Shown here: positions 1-8,199 of the stretch, one piece after another
Layout: every line of letters begins with the position of its first letter
Position numbering within the stretch: position 1 is the first letter of the stretch
NCBI RefSeq assembly: GCF_021325795.1
Contig: NZ_JAHPZX010000006.1
Span: 186,001 to 250,000, forward strand
DNA length: 64,000 nt
Source: Bordetella sp. LUAb4
GTDB taxonomy: Bacteria; Pseudomonadota; Gammaproteobacteria; Burkholderiales; Burkholderiaceae_B
Reading direction: 5' to 3'
Translations under genes and position numbers: made by a program
Notes under the pieces: generated by a model
The model's database searches: none
Told to the model about the DNA's origin: nothing
Seen by the model: the letters and a program-made list of their open reading frames with translations, nothing else

Positions 1-43
1 CCCCAAAAGTCGGATCTACATCCAACTCTTGGGGTGTAGTTCA
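1..43. mobile_element. Possible IS3-family element end (left edge of window)
   Basis: Bases 1-34 form a near-perfect palindrome: 15-base arms match at 13 positions around a 4-base centre. Read on the minus strand, bases 43 to 19 begin TGAACTACACCCCAAGAGTT, which resembles the terminal inverted repeat of IS3/IS150-group elements (typically TGAACTGCACCCCAAAAGTT). The element itself would lie left of the window, so no transposase is visible and no target-site duplication can be checked. It could also be a remnant or a solo end. Confidence 0.4.
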
Positions 44-120
44 TCCTCGCGTGGGGCTTTTCAATATTTGGAGGGGCTGACGAACCAATTCCGCGAACCA
101 GCTGATTTGTTGCCCTGACG

Positions 121-150
121 AAAAAGAAAAGGGACGCCCAGGGCGTCCCT
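121..150 (-). terminator. Rho-independent terminator of aqpZ
   Basis: Bases 131-150 form a perfect 20-base inverted repeat (gggacgccca/gggcgtccct). On the minus strand it is followed by a T-rich run (complement of 121-130). It lies about 100 bp beyond the aqpZ stop codon and is oriented to end that transcript. Bases 151-249 contain nothing else I recognise. Confidence 0.8.
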
Positions 151-249
151 CAGTCCATTAACGATCAACCATCAACAACCTTGGAGAGACCTGTCCGGGC
201 ACAGGGCAAGCCAACGGCTTGGCCTTCACCACGGCCTGCTCCCCTCTGT

Positions 250-993
250 TCAGGCTGGGGCGGCTCCAGGCGGCGCGGCGGGCGTCGTCGAGGCGCGCGC
301 AGGAGCCGGCGCGGCCAGGAACACACGGTAGATCACCCCGCCCAGAACGCCGCCGACCAAGGGTGCGAGCCAGAACAGCCACAGCTGCTGCAAGGCCCAG
401 GTCCCCTGGAACAGCGCCACGCCGGTACTGCGCGCGGGGTTCACGGACGTATTGGTGACCGGAATGCTGATCAAGTGGATCAAGGTCAAGGCCAACCCGA
501 TCGCCAGCGGCGCGAAACCCTTGGGCGCGCGCTCGTCGGTGGCACCGTTGATGATGATCAGGAACATCGCCGTCAACACCACCTCCGTGATCAAGGCGGC
601 AACCATGCTGTAGCCACCCGGGGAGTGCTCACCATAGCCATTGCTGGCGAAGCCCGCGCTTACATCGAAACCAGCCTTGCCACTGGCGATGAGGAACAAC
701 ACAGCCCCCGCCACGGCGCCGCCGACGACCTGCGCCACGATGTAGGGGACGACGTCAGCCGCCGGCGTGCGACCGCTGGCGAACAATCCCAAGGTAACCG
801 CCGGATTGAAGTGGCCGCCCGATATATGGCCGACGGCGTACGCCATGGTAACCACGGTCAGGCCGAAGGCCAGCGCCACCCCGGCGAAGCCGATGCCATA
901 TTGCGGGAACGTGGCCGCCAGCACCGCCGATCCGCAACCGCCCAAGACTAACCAAAAAGTCCCGAAAAACTCTGCGAATAATCGCTTGGTCAT
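250..993 (-). CDS. aqpZ: Aquaporin Z, water channel
   Basis: The 247-residue product is an inner-membrane MIP-family channel. Two NPA boxes are visible, NPAV at residues 63-66 and NPAR at 185-188. The water-selective constriction residues of AqpZ are present at nearly identical positions: F43, H173, T182 and R188. This argues for a strict water channel and not a glycerol facilitator. Six hydrophobic segments fit the family, and length is close to the usual 230 residues. An Ala/Pro-rich tail of about 20 residues adds to the C-terminus. I chose the ATG at 993 because GGAGA sits just upstream and [12 protein letters not shown] is a typical AqpZ N-terminus; the reading frame itself opens further upstream, at 1074. 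The gene is transcribed divergently from aroG and ends at a strong hairpin. Confidence 0.95.
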   Translation of the reverse strand: MTKRLFAEFFGTFWLVLGGCGSAVLAATFPQYGIGFAGVALAFGLTVVTMAYAVGHISGGHFNPAVTLGLFASGRTPAADVVPYIVAQVVGGAVAGAVLFLIASGKAGFDVSAGFASNGYGEHSPGGYSMVAALITEVVLTAMFLIIINGATDERAPKGFAPLAIGLALTLIHLISIPVTNTSVNPARSTGVALFQGTWALQQLWLFWLAPLVGGVLGGVIYRVFLAAPAPARASTTPAAPPGAAPA

Positions 994-1189
994 GAAGGTC
1001 TCCATCAGGGAAGAAGTTACGTTCGCCATGCTAGAAAGACATCCAGCAGCACACAAGACAACAAACCGTGACAAAAAGCGACTCCCGCGAAAGCAGGTTC
1101 ACACAGTGTTGCTCAGCCGCACGCGGACGACTCTACGCCCGCCGCCCGCGGACCGATATCGCCCCCCTCCTCCGTCCGAACATCGCCAA

Positions 1190-1217
1190 ATGCGATAATC
1201 CCCGCTTCCCTCGGAGA
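1190..1217 (+). promoter_or_regulatory. Putative aroG promoter (extended -10) and ribosome binding site
   Basis: TGCGATAAT at 1191-1199 looks like an extended -10 element, and no convincing -35 is seen. GGAGAG at 1212-1217 lies five bases before a TTG at 1223 and supports that unusual start. The predicted leader is under 20 bases. The rest of the aqpZ-aroG divergent spacer (994-1190) shows no other clear motif. Confidence 0.4.
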
Positions 1218-1222
1218 GAATC

Positions 1223-2353
1223 TTGACCCGCATCGATGACCCCAGCCGCGACCGCGAAGTCGGCAACGCGGACTCCACCCACGACACCACCCGCATCGAC
1301 GACGTGCGCATCGGTGCCGTGCGCCCGCTTATTTCGCCCGCCCTGCTGCTGGACGAGCTGCCGATCACGCCGGCCCTGGAAGACCTGGTCGAGCGTAGCC
1401 GCGGCGAAATCGCCAACATCTTGCATGGCCGCGACGATCGCCTGGTGGTGGTGGTCGGCCCCTGTTCCATCCACGATCACGACCAGGCCATGGAGTACGC
1501 CCGCCTGTTGAAGACGGCGGCCGACGGCCTGCGCGATGAATTGCTGATCGTCATGCGTGTGTATTTCGAGAAGCCGCGCACCACTGTGGGGTGGAAGGGC
1601 TATATCAACGATCCGCGCCTGGACGGCAGCTACCGCATCAATGAAGGCCTGCGCCGCGCCCGCGAACTGCTGCTGGATATCGGCAAGCTGGGTCTGCCCG
1701 TGGGCACCGAATTCCTGGACTTGCTGAGTCCGCAATTCATCGCCGACCTGATTTCCTGGGGCGCCATCGGGGCGCGCACCACCGAGAGCCAGAGTCACCG
1801 GCAACTGTCGTCGGGCCTGAGCTGCCCGCTGGGTTTCAAGAACGGTACCGATGGCAGCGTGCAGGTGGCCTCCGACGCCATCGTCGCGGCGCGTGCCAAG
1901 CATGCCTTCATGGGCATGACCAAGATGGGCATGGCGGCGATCTTCGAGACGCGCGGCAACGATGACACGCATGTCATCCTGCGGGGCGGCAAGAAAGGAC
2001 CCAATTTCGACGCGGCCGGTGTCGAGGAAGCCTGCCAGAGCCTGCGCAAGGCGGGCCTGCGCGAGAAGGTGATGGTTGACTGCTCGCACGCCAATTCCAA
2101 CAAGTCGCATGCGCGCCAGATCGAGGTCAGCGCGGACATCGGCGCTCAGATGATAGGCGGTGAGCAGCGCATCTGCGGCGTGATGATCGAAAGCCATCTG
2201 GAAGAAGGCCGCCAGGACTTGACGCCGGGCGTGCCGCTCAAGCGCGGTGTGTCTATCACCGATGCCTGCATAGGCTGGTCGCAGACCGAACCGGTCCTGG
2301 CCCAATTGGCACGAGCTGTTCGCCAACGGCGCGAGGGCCTGGCCCGCGGGTGA
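1223..2353 (+). CDS. aroG: 3-deoxy-7-phosphoheptulonate synthase (DAHP synthase, class I)
   Basis: This enzyme condenses phosphoenolpyruvate with erythrose 4-phosphate, the first committed step of aromatic amino acid synthesis, in the cytoplasm. The 376-residue length and motifs fit the AroF/G/H type: VVVGPCSIHDHDQA in the first quarter, then RVYFEKPRTTVGWKG, GARTTESQSHRQL, GFKNGTDG, VDCSHANSNK and GGEQRICGVMIESHL, which together supply the PEP, phosphate and metal ligands. The start is a TTG supported by a well-spaced GGAGAG. Feedback specificity (Phe, Tyr or Trp) cannot be read safely from the sequence, so the G in the symbol is by general resemblance. The gene stands alone between a divergent spacer and a strong terminator. 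Confidence 0.93.
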   Translation: MTRIDDPSRDREVGNADSTHDTTRIDDVRIGAVRPLISPALLLDELPITPALEDLVERSRGEIANILHGRDDRLVVVVGPCSIHDHDQAMEYARLLKTAADGLRDELLIVMRVYFEKPRTTVGWKGYINDPRLDGSYRINEGLRRARELLLDIGKLGLPVGTEFLDLLSPQFIADLISWGAIGARTTESQSHRQLSSGLSCPLGFKNGTDGSVQVASDAIVAARAKHAFMGMTKMGMAAIFETRGNDDTHVILRGGKKGPNFDAAGVEEACQSLRKAGLREKVMVDCSHANSNKSHARQIEVSADIGAQMIGGEQRICGVMIESHLEEGRQDLTPGVPLKRGVSITDACIGWSQTEPVLAQLARAVRQRREGLARG

Positions 2354-2382
2354 TCGCGCCTGGTGCTTGACCTGCAGGTAGG

Positions 2383-2416
2383 AAAAAAGGAATTCCTGAC
2401 GGAATTCCTTTTTTAT
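2383..2416. terminator. Terminator after aroG
   Basis: A-rich and T-rich flanks enclose an inverted repeat (aaaaaaggaattc / gaattcctttttt) with a six-base loop, about 30 bp past the aroG stop. The symmetry would allow termination in both directions. It insulates aroG from the sulfolactate cluster. Bases 2417-2569 have an AT-rich stretch near 2460-2500 that could hold the promoter of the next operon, but no consensus is clear. Confidence 0.8.
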
Positions 2417-2569
2417 TTCCAGGAGATATCAAAACTCCCCCAAGCTTCTCCCTCAAATTCATATATATGATTTGATTGACTCAAATGAGATTTGAAAATA
2501 TCATGGCCTGGCATATCGATGAACGGCCGCCGGCACCCGTCGAGCGGCCGCCGCAACCAGGAGGAAGAC

Positions 2570-2851
2570 ATGATTCACGCTGTACTGCACGACGCCAAGG
2601 ACACGGTGGCTGTCGCGGTGGTGGAAGGCATCACCGCCGGCACTGAACTCAATGCCTGGATCATGGATGAAGACAAGATCATCCATGTGACGGCCAAGCA
2701 GGACATCCCCATCGGTCACAAGGTGGCCCTGAAGGACATGAACACCGGCGACACCATCTTCAAGTATGGCGTCGACATCGGCAAAGTGGTCGCCCCCATC
2801 CAGGTCGGCCAGCACGCCCATGTCCACAACATCAAGACCAAGCGCTGGTAA
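2570..2851 (+). CDS. suyA: UxaA-family small subunit, probable (2R)-sulfolactate sulfo-lyase alpha
   Basis: The 93-residue protein is a stand-alone SAF-like domain equivalent to the N-terminus of altronate/galactarate dehydratases. It ends in HVHNIKTKRW, the conserved tail of such small subunits. A strong AGGAGG at 2559-2564 sets the ATG at 2570. The large catalytic subunit follows 36 bp downstream. Established knowledge: sulfolactate sulfo-lyase SuyAB is a split UxaA-family enzyme with an alpha chain of this size, giving pyruvate plus sulfite from (R)-sulfolactate. Inference: I assign SuyA because the same cluster encodes two dehydrogenases of the families known as SlcC and ComC. The alternative is a split dehydratase for an unsulfonated sugar acid, which sequence alone cannot exclude. 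Confidence 0.7.
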   Translation: MIHAVLHDAKDTVAVAVVEGITAGTELNAWIMDEDKIIHVTAKQDIPIGHKVALKDMNTGDTIFKYGVDIGKVVAPIQVGQHAHVHNIKTKRW

Positions 2852-2887
2852 GCCTTCCCACCCCATTCCCTGCTGCGAGGATTCCCC

Positions 2888-4063
2888 ATGGCTGTCGTTT
2901 CCGCCTCCACCACTTTCCGCGGCTATCGCCGCGACAACGGCCGCGTCGGTGTACGCAATCACGTCATCGTGCTGCCGGTCGACGATATTTCCAATGCTGC
3001 CGCCGAAGCGGTCGCCAACAACATCAAGGGCACGCTGGCCCTGCCCCATCCCTATGGGCGCCTGCAGTTCGGCGAAGACCTGGAACTGCATTTCCGCACC
3101 TTGATCGGCACCGGCTGCAATCCCAACGTCGCCGCCGTCATCGTCATCGGCATCGAAGAAGGCTGGACCAAGCGCGTGGTCGACGGCATCGCCAGCACGG
3201 GCAAGCCAGTGGCCGGCTTCAGCATCGAACTGCATGGCGACCATGACACCATCATGCGCGCGTCCAAGCAGGCCAAGGAATTCGTGCACTACGCCACGGC
3301 GCTGTATCGCACCGAATGCCCCATCGAAGACCTGTGGGTCTCGACCAAGTGCGGGGAATCGGACACGACATCCGGCTGTGGCGCCAACCCCACCGTCGGC
3401 AATGCCTTCGACAAGCTCTACACCCTGGGCACCACGCTGGTGTTCGGCGAGACGTCGGAATTGACTGGCGGCGAACACATCGTCGCCGCGCGCTGCGCCA
3501 ATGACAAAGTGCGCGATCAGTTCATGACCATGTTCAACCGCTACCAGGACATGATCGATCGTTGGAAAACCAGCGACCTGTCCGAGTCCCAGCCCACCAA
3601 GGGGAATATCGCCGGCGGCCTGACCACCATCGAAGAAAAGGCGCTAGGCAATATCCAGAAGATCGGCAAGAAATGCCGCGTCGACGGCGTCCTGGACAAG
3701 GCCGAGATCCCCACGGGATCAGGCTTGTGGTTCATGGATTCTTCGTCGGCGGCGGCCGAAATGGTGACTTTGTGCGCTGCGTCTGGTTATGCGGTGCACT
3801 TCTTCCCGACCGGGCAAGGCAACGTCATTGGCAATCCCATCCTGCCCGTGATCAAGATCTGCGCCAACCCGCGGACCGTGCGCACCATGTCCGAACACGT
3901 GGATGTCGACACGTCCGGTCTGCTGCAGCGCGACATCGATCTGGACCAGGCCGGCGACAAATTGCTGGAGTGCATGCTGGCCACGGCCAATGGCCGATGG
4001 ACCGCCGCTGAAGCCCTGGGCCATCGCGAATTCGTGCTGACGCGTCTGTACGAAAGCGCATAA
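2888..4063 (+). CDS. suyB: UxaA-family large subunit, probable (2R)-sulfolactate sulfo-lyase beta
   Basis: The 391-residue protein has the catalytic half of the altronate/galactarate dehydratase family. It starts [17 protein letters not shown] and carries conserved cysteines in [24 protein letters not shown] and KKCRVDG, the likely iron-centre ligands of this family. Near the end, [20 protein letters not shown] matches the family's substrate-binding region. Length agrees with SuyB, about 390 residues. With SuyA it would cleave the C-S bond of (R)-sulfolactate. No sulfite oxidase, sulfite exporter or SuyR-like regulator is encoded in the window, so sulfite disposal must be handled elsewhere if the assignment is right. 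Confidence 0.72.
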   Translation: MAVVSASTTFRGYRRDNGRVGVRNHVIVLPVDDISNAAAEAVANNIKGTLALPHPYGRLQFGEDLELHFRTLIGTGCNPNVAAVIVIGIEEGWTKRVVDGIASTGKPVAGFSIELHGDHDTIMRASKQAKEFVHYATALYRTECPIEDLWVSTKCGESDTTSGCGANPTVGNAFDKLYTLGTTLVFGETSELTGGEHIVAARCANDKVRDQFMTMFNRYQDMIDRWKTSDLSESQPTKGNIAGGLTTIEEKALGNIQKIGKKCRVDGVLDKAEIPTGSGLWFMDSSSAAAEMVTLCAASGYAVHFFPTGQGNVIGNPILPVIKICANPRTVRTMSEHVDVDTSGLLQRDIDLDQAGDKLLECMLATANGRWTAAEALGHREFVLTRLYESA

Positions 4064-4299
4064 GCTAAGCGCGCAAGTGACGTAAGCCGCGCGGGCTTAA
4101 AACCCGTGCGACGGCCGGGGCCAGCCGTTGGGCCCCGGTGTTCTACCCGCAGCGGACGGCAGTATCGCGCCGCTCAGGCATCATCCGCCGCCGGCACTTC
4201 GCCGGCGGCTTCCATGCAGGCTCATCAGGCGCACCGGCCCGAAGACGGCCGGGCGCCTGTTCGCCCGTCGCCCGGCGGGCCCACCGGAGGAGACCGACC

Positions 4300-5493
4300 A
4301 TGCAGAAGAAGAACGATGTCGTCAATAACACCAACAACCCCGCCATTACCGTTACCGCTGGTACCCGCCCCACCACTATGACTGCGCCTGCCGCTGCCGC
4401 TGCAACTGCAACTGCAACCGCAACCGCAACTGCAACTGCAACGACAACGACAGCGGCATCCACTGCCTACGATACGCCCGCGGCGAACCAGGCTGCGCCC
4501 GCATCGGCGCGGCGCCGCTCGACCCTGGGCGCGTTGGGCGCGGGCGCCCTGGCGACCCTGACCCCTTGGTTGCCGGCGTGGGCCGCGGATGCGTCCAACA
4601 AGTGGCCGGACAAGCCGATCAACTACGTCGTGCCCTTTCCGCCTGGCGGCCTGACCGACGTGGCGGCGCGGCAGGCCGCCAAGGCCTTGGGCATGGCGGA
4701 GAACTGGAACGTGGTGGTGGAGAACAAGCCTGGCGGCAGCGCCAACATCGGCGCGGCTTATGTGGCGCGCGCGCAGGCTGACGGCTATACCTGGCTGGCG
4801 ATGACGCTTTCGCATGCAGCCAACGCCACCCTGTTCCAGGGCAAGGCAGGTTATGACTTGTTGAAGGACCTGGTGCCGGTGGCTTGTATGGCCTCGTCGT
4901 CCATGATGGTGGTGGTCAATCCGAAGAGCGCCATCAAGAGCATGGACGACTTGTTGCAGGCGGCCAAGACACGGTCGCTGACCGCCGGTTCCAGCGGCAA
5001 CGGCACCCCGCCGCATCTGACCTTGGCCCTGTACCAGAGCCTGACCGGCACCAAGCTGCTGCACGTCCCGTACAAAGGCGGCGCGCCGTCGTTGACGGAC
5101 CTGATGGGCGGCCAGGTCGACGTTATCTTCTCCAACTATCCGGAGTCGCTGGCTTACGTGAAGAGCGGTGCCTTGCGCGCGTTGGCGGTCAGCAGCAAGA
5201 AGCGCAGCCCGGACCTGCCTGACGTCCCTACCGTGGAAGAGTCTGGCCTGCCGGGTCTGGTGGTCGCCAACTTCACAGGCATCATGGCCCCGGCCGGCAC
5301 CCCACAGCCCGTAGTGGACCGTATCAGCAAAGCCATCGTGAAGCAGATCAAGGAACCCGAAATGACCAAGAACCTGGTCACCTTGGGCTTCGGCGCCCAA
5401 CCCATGGAAGCCGCACAGTTCGGTCCTTATCTGAAAGGAGAGGTCGAACGCTGGGCCAAGATCATCCGCGACGCGAATATTCAAGTCGGGTAA
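4300..5493 (+). CDS. Bug-type periplasmic solute receptor with Ala/Thr-repeat N-terminal extension
   Basis: The 397-residue protein belongs to the TctC/Bug family of tripartite tricarboxylate transporter receptors. Typical features are PINYVVPFPPGGLTDVAAR, VVVENKPGGSANIG, TAGSSGNGTPPHL and HVPYKGG. GGAGGAG at 4286-4292 supports the ATG at 4300. Unusually, about 65 residues precede a twin-arginine-like signal (ARRRST at residues 68-73, hydrophobic core, AWAAD near 91-95). That extension contains an (AT)n stretch encoded by a hexanucleotide repeat. Bug receptors normally begin almost directly with the signal peptide, so export of this form is uncertain; an internal start nearer the RRR is possible. 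It sits between suyB and slcC and plausibly binds sulfolactate or a related acid. No membrane components are adjacent. Confidence 0.82.
   Translation: MQKKNDVVNNTNNPAITVTAGTRPTTMTAPAAAAATATATATATATATTTTAASTAYDTPAANQAAPASARRRSTLGALGAGALATLTPWLPAWAADASNKWPDKPINYVVPFPPGGLTDVAARQAAKALGMAENWNVVVENKPGGSANIGAAYVARAQADGYTWLAMTLSHAANATLFQGKAGYDLLKDLVPVACMASSSMMVVVNPKSAIKSMDDLLQAAKTRSLTAGSSGNGTPPHLTLALYQSLTGTKLLHVPYKGGAPSLTDLMGGQVDVIFSNYPESLAYVKSGALRALAVSSKKRSPDLPDVPTVEESGLPGLVVANFTGIMAPAGTPQPVVDRISKAIVKQIKEPEMTKNLVTLGFGAQPMEAAQFGPYLKGEVERWAKIIRDANIQVG
4399..4456 (+). repeat. Hexanucleotide microsatellite in the Bug receptor gene
   Basis: About nine imperfect copies of gcaact/gcaacc run through 4399-4456 and encode alternating Ala-Thr residues just before the signal peptide. 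As multiples of three, copy-number changes would lengthen or shorten the extension without a frameshift. Confidence 0.8.
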
Positions 5494-5540
5494 ACAGAGA
5501 AGGGTTAAGCGGCGCTACGAGTCCAAGAAACTTCAGTCAC

Positions 5541-5675
5541 GGTCAGGGGGCAGTCCGCGGGCGGCTGTTGGAAGCGCCGAGAGAGATGGACTTCAGGGCG
5601 CACGGGTGTGGCCGAGGGTAGTTTGGCGCGCAGCGCCAAACCGCGGACCTGCCGCCCGCGGACTGCCCCCTGGCC
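5541..5675. repeat. Long inverted repeat between receptor gene and slcC
   Basis: Bases 5544-5565 are exactly complementary to 5651-5672 (22 bp), and the pairing extends to about 25 bp with one G-U. The 85-bp loop contains a smaller perfect hairpin with arms tttggcgc/gcgccaaa near 5621-5640. No T-run follows, so this is not a simple terminator. It could be an mRNA processing or stabilising structure, or a mobile-element remnant. The stretch 5494-5540 shows nothing else. Confidence 0.85.
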
Positions 5676-5688
5676 GGGACGTACGCTA

Positions 5689-5832
5689 GAACCTCGGGTA
5701 CAGGCTGAGAGAGAACCTCGGGTACAGCCTGAGAGAGAACCTAGGGTACAGCCTCCGCTAGAACCGAAGGTAAAAACGCCGAAGGAACCGAAGGTACAAA
5801 TCCCGCTAGCACCGAAGCAACAGCAAGAAACG
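5689..5832 (+). repeat. 24-bp tandem repeat array upstream of slcC
   Basis: Six consecutive 24-bp units begin gaacctcgggta or gaaccgaaggta at 5689, 5713, 5737, 5761, 5785 and 5809. The units diverge gradually from first to last. They are in frame with slcC and would encode an octapeptide repeat of the type EPRVQ+3, but I regard the array as non-coding (see slcC). It ends 33 bp before the slcC start. Confidence 0.9.
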
Positions 5833-5865
5833 CATCCAAAAACCGCAGACAGGAATCAGGCAATC

Positions 5866-6795
5866 ATGCGCATCGTCATCTCCGAATTCATGGACAGCCC
5901 AGCCGTGGACACCCTCCGCGCGGACTTCGACGTCCAGTACGAACCCGACCTGGTAGACCGTCGCGAAGATCTATTACGCGCCGTGCAATCGGCCGACGCC
6001 TTGATCGTCCGCAACCGCACGCGCGTCGACGCCCCCCTCCTTGCCGCCGCGCCGAAGCTGAAAGCCGTCGGCCGCCTGGGCGTAGGCCTGGATAACATCG
6101 ACATGCCCGCCTGCGCGGCCCGCCACATCGACGTCTTCCCGGCTACCGGCGCGAATGCCCGTTCCGTAGCCGAGTACGTCATCGCCACCGTCCTGTTGCT
6201 GCTACGCGGCGCCTATCATGCCAGCGCCCAGGTGGCGGCAGGCGACTGGCCACGTAACGCGTTGTCCAATGGCCGCGAGGCCAATCAACGCGTGTTGGGC
6301 ATCGTCGGCTATGGCGGCATCGGCCGCCTGGTTGCCCGTCTGGCGCGTGGACTGGACATGCGCGTCATCGCGTCCGACCCCATCCTGACAGCCGAAGATC
6401 CCGCCTGGCGCGAAGGCCTGGCGGACCGTGCCGAACTGGACGACCTGCTGCGCCAAGCAGACGCGGTGACGCTGCACATCCCGCTTACAGACGAAACCCG
6501 GGGCTTACTGAATGCCGAGCGCCTGGCGGGGATGAAAGACGGCGCCATCCTGATCAACACCGCGCGTGGCGGCATCATCGACGAAGCCGCGCTGGCCAAT
6601 GCCTTGCGCTCGGGCAAACTGGCGGGCGCCGCCATCGACGTCTTCGACAAAGAACCTCTGGCAGCAGGCAGCGCTCTCGCCGATGTCCCCAACCTGATCC
6701 TGACCCCGCACATCGCCGGCCTGACCGAAGAAGCCAACACCCGTGTTTCAGACATGACCGCGCAACGCGTCGCCCATGCCCTGCGCGCGAATTGA
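5866..6795 (+). CDS. slcC: D-2-hydroxyacid dehydrogenase, probable (S)-sulfolactate dehydrogenase
   Basis: The 309-residue product has the D-3-phosphoglycerate dehydrogenase fold. The NAD-binding glycine motif GYGGIG is at residues 148-153. The catalytic Arg lies in NTARGGIIDE, a Glu in DVFDKEPL and the His in TPHIAG. SlcC of Chromohalobacter belongs to this family and oxidises (S)-sulfolactate to sulfopyruvate. Adjacency to comC and suyAB is the main reason for the assignment; another D-hydroxyacid could be the substrate. I start at the ATG at 5866 because family members begin MRIVISE or similar. The frame stays open to 5608 through the 24-bp repeats, so an 86-residue extension is formally possible but has no family support. 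The ribosome site (aggaa, 5851-5855) is weak. Confidence 0.75.
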   Translation: MRIVISEFMDSPAVDTLRADFDVQYEPDLVDRREDLLRAVQSADALIVRNRTRVDAPLLAAAPKLKAVGRLGVGLDNIDMPACAARHIDVFPATGANARSVAEYVIATVLLLLRGAYHASAQVAAGDWPRNALSNGREANQRVLGIVGYGGIGRLVARLARGLDMRVIASDPILTAEDPAWREGLADRAELDDLLRQADAVTLHIPLTDETRGLLNAERLAGMKDGAILINTARGGIIDEAALANALRSGKLAGAAIDVFDKEPLAAGSALADVPNLILTPHIAGLTEEANTRVSDMTAQRVAHALRAN

Positions 6796-6972
6796 AGCGA
6801 GTCGAGAGGAACCCACTGACACTCACGCCGCAACAAACACGAGCAGTTGACAGGCACGACGACCGATTCTGCTGCCCACGCTACAGCCGCCGGCTCACCA
6901 CCGGACGGCCCACTAGGTGCGGCTGCAATCCCCTGCCACCATGGCGTACGATGCAGCAAAAACAAGCATCGA

Positions 6973-7063
6973 TGGTCGAGTTGAATCGTTGAACTGAATC
7001 ATTGAGCTGAATCGTTAAGACGAGTCATTGAATTGAATCGTCGAGATAAATCGCAGAACCACG
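6973..7063 (+). repeat. 13-bp tandem repeat array upstream of comC
   Basis: Seven consecutive 13-bp units of the type tcattgaattgaa start at 6973, 6986, 6999, 7012, 7025, 7038 and 7051. The array ends 11 bp before the comC ATG and overlaps its ribosome-binding region (ggag at 7062-7065). The unit is not a multiple of three, so it is not coding. The rest of the spacer (6796-6972) has no clear features. Confidence 0.88.
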
Positions 7064-7074
7064 GAGTTACCGAG

Positions 7075-8085
7075 ATGAGCACGCTGGACCTGGATACCCT
7101 GGAAGACCTTTGCCGCGCCGCGCTGGAAGGCGCCGGCGCCAGCCCACAGATGGCGCGCGGCACCGCCGCCGCGCTGATGTACGCGGAAGCGCGCGGCATC
7201 GCCTCGCATGGCGCCTCGCGCGTGCCCTTCTACGCCACCCACTTGCGCAATGGCCGCGCCGACGGCACGGCAGTGGCCGGCATCGCCCGCGAACGCGGCG
7301 GCGCGGTGCTGATCGACGCCCATGACGGCCTGGCTTTTCCCGCATGCGCCCTGGCCATCGAGGAGGCCATCCGCCGCGCCGGTGAATACGGCGTGTCCTA
7401 TGCCGGCGTCTGCAACAGCCATCACTTCGGCGTGGCCGCGTATCACCTGGACGCCGTCGCTCGTCGCGGCATGGTCGGCCTGGCCATGGGCAACTCGCCG
7501 GCCGCCATGCCGGCGCATGGCGGCAAGCGCCCGCTCTTCGGCACCAATCCCATCGCCGCGGCGTTTCCCCGCCGCGACGCCGCGCCGCTGGTGATCGACC
7601 TGTCCTTGTCGGAAGTGGCGCGCGGCAAGCTGATGGTGGCGGCGCGCGAAGGCCGCGAGATCCCCTTGGGCTGGGCACTGGATGCGCAAGGCCAGCCCAC
7701 CACCGACCCGCGCGCCGGCCTGGAAGGCAGCATGCTGCCCATGGGCGGGGCCAAGGGTGCCATGCTGGCGCTGGTCGTGGAGTTGCTGGCCTGCGCGCTG
7801 ACCGGCGCGCATTTCGGCTTCGAAGCCGATTCCTTTTTCACGGAGGCAGGCAATCGCGCGCGCATCGGCCAGGCATTCCTGGTCATCGATCCAGGCGCGT
7901 TGGCCGGCCAGTCGGCTTATCTCGAACGTGTCGAGACCTTGGTTGCCGCCATGCTGGAAGACAGCAACGTGCGCCTGCCGGGCCAGCGTCGCGAAACCCT
8001 GGCCGACGGCGCCCGCTCCGCTGGTGTGAACGTGCCCGATGCCCTGCTCGCCGACATCCGCGAATTGGCCGAGAGTCGAACCTGA
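7075..8085 (+). CDS. comC: Ldh2/malate-lactate dehydrogenase family, probable (R)-sulfolactate dehydrogenase
   Basis: The 336-residue product belongs to the non-Rossmann NAD(P)-dependent malate/L-lactate/L-sulfolactate dehydrogenase family. Signatures are ARGIASHGASRVPFY near the N-terminus, CNSHHFGVAAYHL with the catalytic His, GNSPAAMPAHGG, FGTNPIAAAFPR and LPMGGAKGAMLALVVELL. Members of this family called ComC reduce sulfopyruvate to (R)-sulfolactate. Paired with SlcC it would give a two-enzyme racemase feeding SuyAB. The ATG at 7075 is chosen because it matches the family start and GGAG is nine bases upstream; the frame opens at 7033 in the tandem repeats. Substrate identity is inferred from context. 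Confidence 0.75.
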   Translation: MSTLDLDTLEDLCRAALEGAGASPQMARGTAAALMYAEARGIASHGASRVPFYATHLRNGRADGTAVAGIARERGGAVLIDAHDGLAFPACALAIEEAIRRAGEYGVSYAGVCNSHHFGVAAYHLDAVARRGMVGLAMGNSPAAMPAHGGKRPLFGTNPIAAAFPRRDAAPLVIDLSLSEVARGKLMVAAREGREIPLGWALDAQGQPTTDPRAGLEGSMLPMGGAKGAMLALVVELLACALTGAHFGFEADSFFTEAGNRARIGQAFLVIDPGALAGQSAYLERVETLVAAMLEDSNVRLPGQRRETLADGARSAGVNVPDALLADIRELAESRT

Positions 8086-8199
8086 GCTCCTGATTTGAGT
8101 TGAGTGCGGGGAAACGGCGGGTGCCCCCCCACGCAAGGCGCCCGCGCCGCCGGGCGTAAGATGTTGAGCTTGTCGCTAACAACCATCGAAGGGACCAGC

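Noticed and set aside
4225-5484. 419-codon open frame antisense to the Bug receptor
   Set aside because: Composition is Arg/Gly/Cys-rich and random-looking, while the plus-strand product has a full Bug domain.
5608-5865. In-frame 86-residue N-terminal extension of SlcC through the 24-bp repeats
   Set aside because: D-2-hydroxyacid dehydrogenases start at the equivalent of MRIVISE; the extension is repetitive and has no family counterpart. Not fully excluded.
6809-6838. hrp-box-like GGAACC after slcC
   Set aside because: The second half at the right distance reads CGCAACA, lacking the CCAC core.
5689-7063. CRISPR array
   Set aside because: Repeats of 24 and 13 bp are directly adjacent with no spacers, and no cas genes are present.
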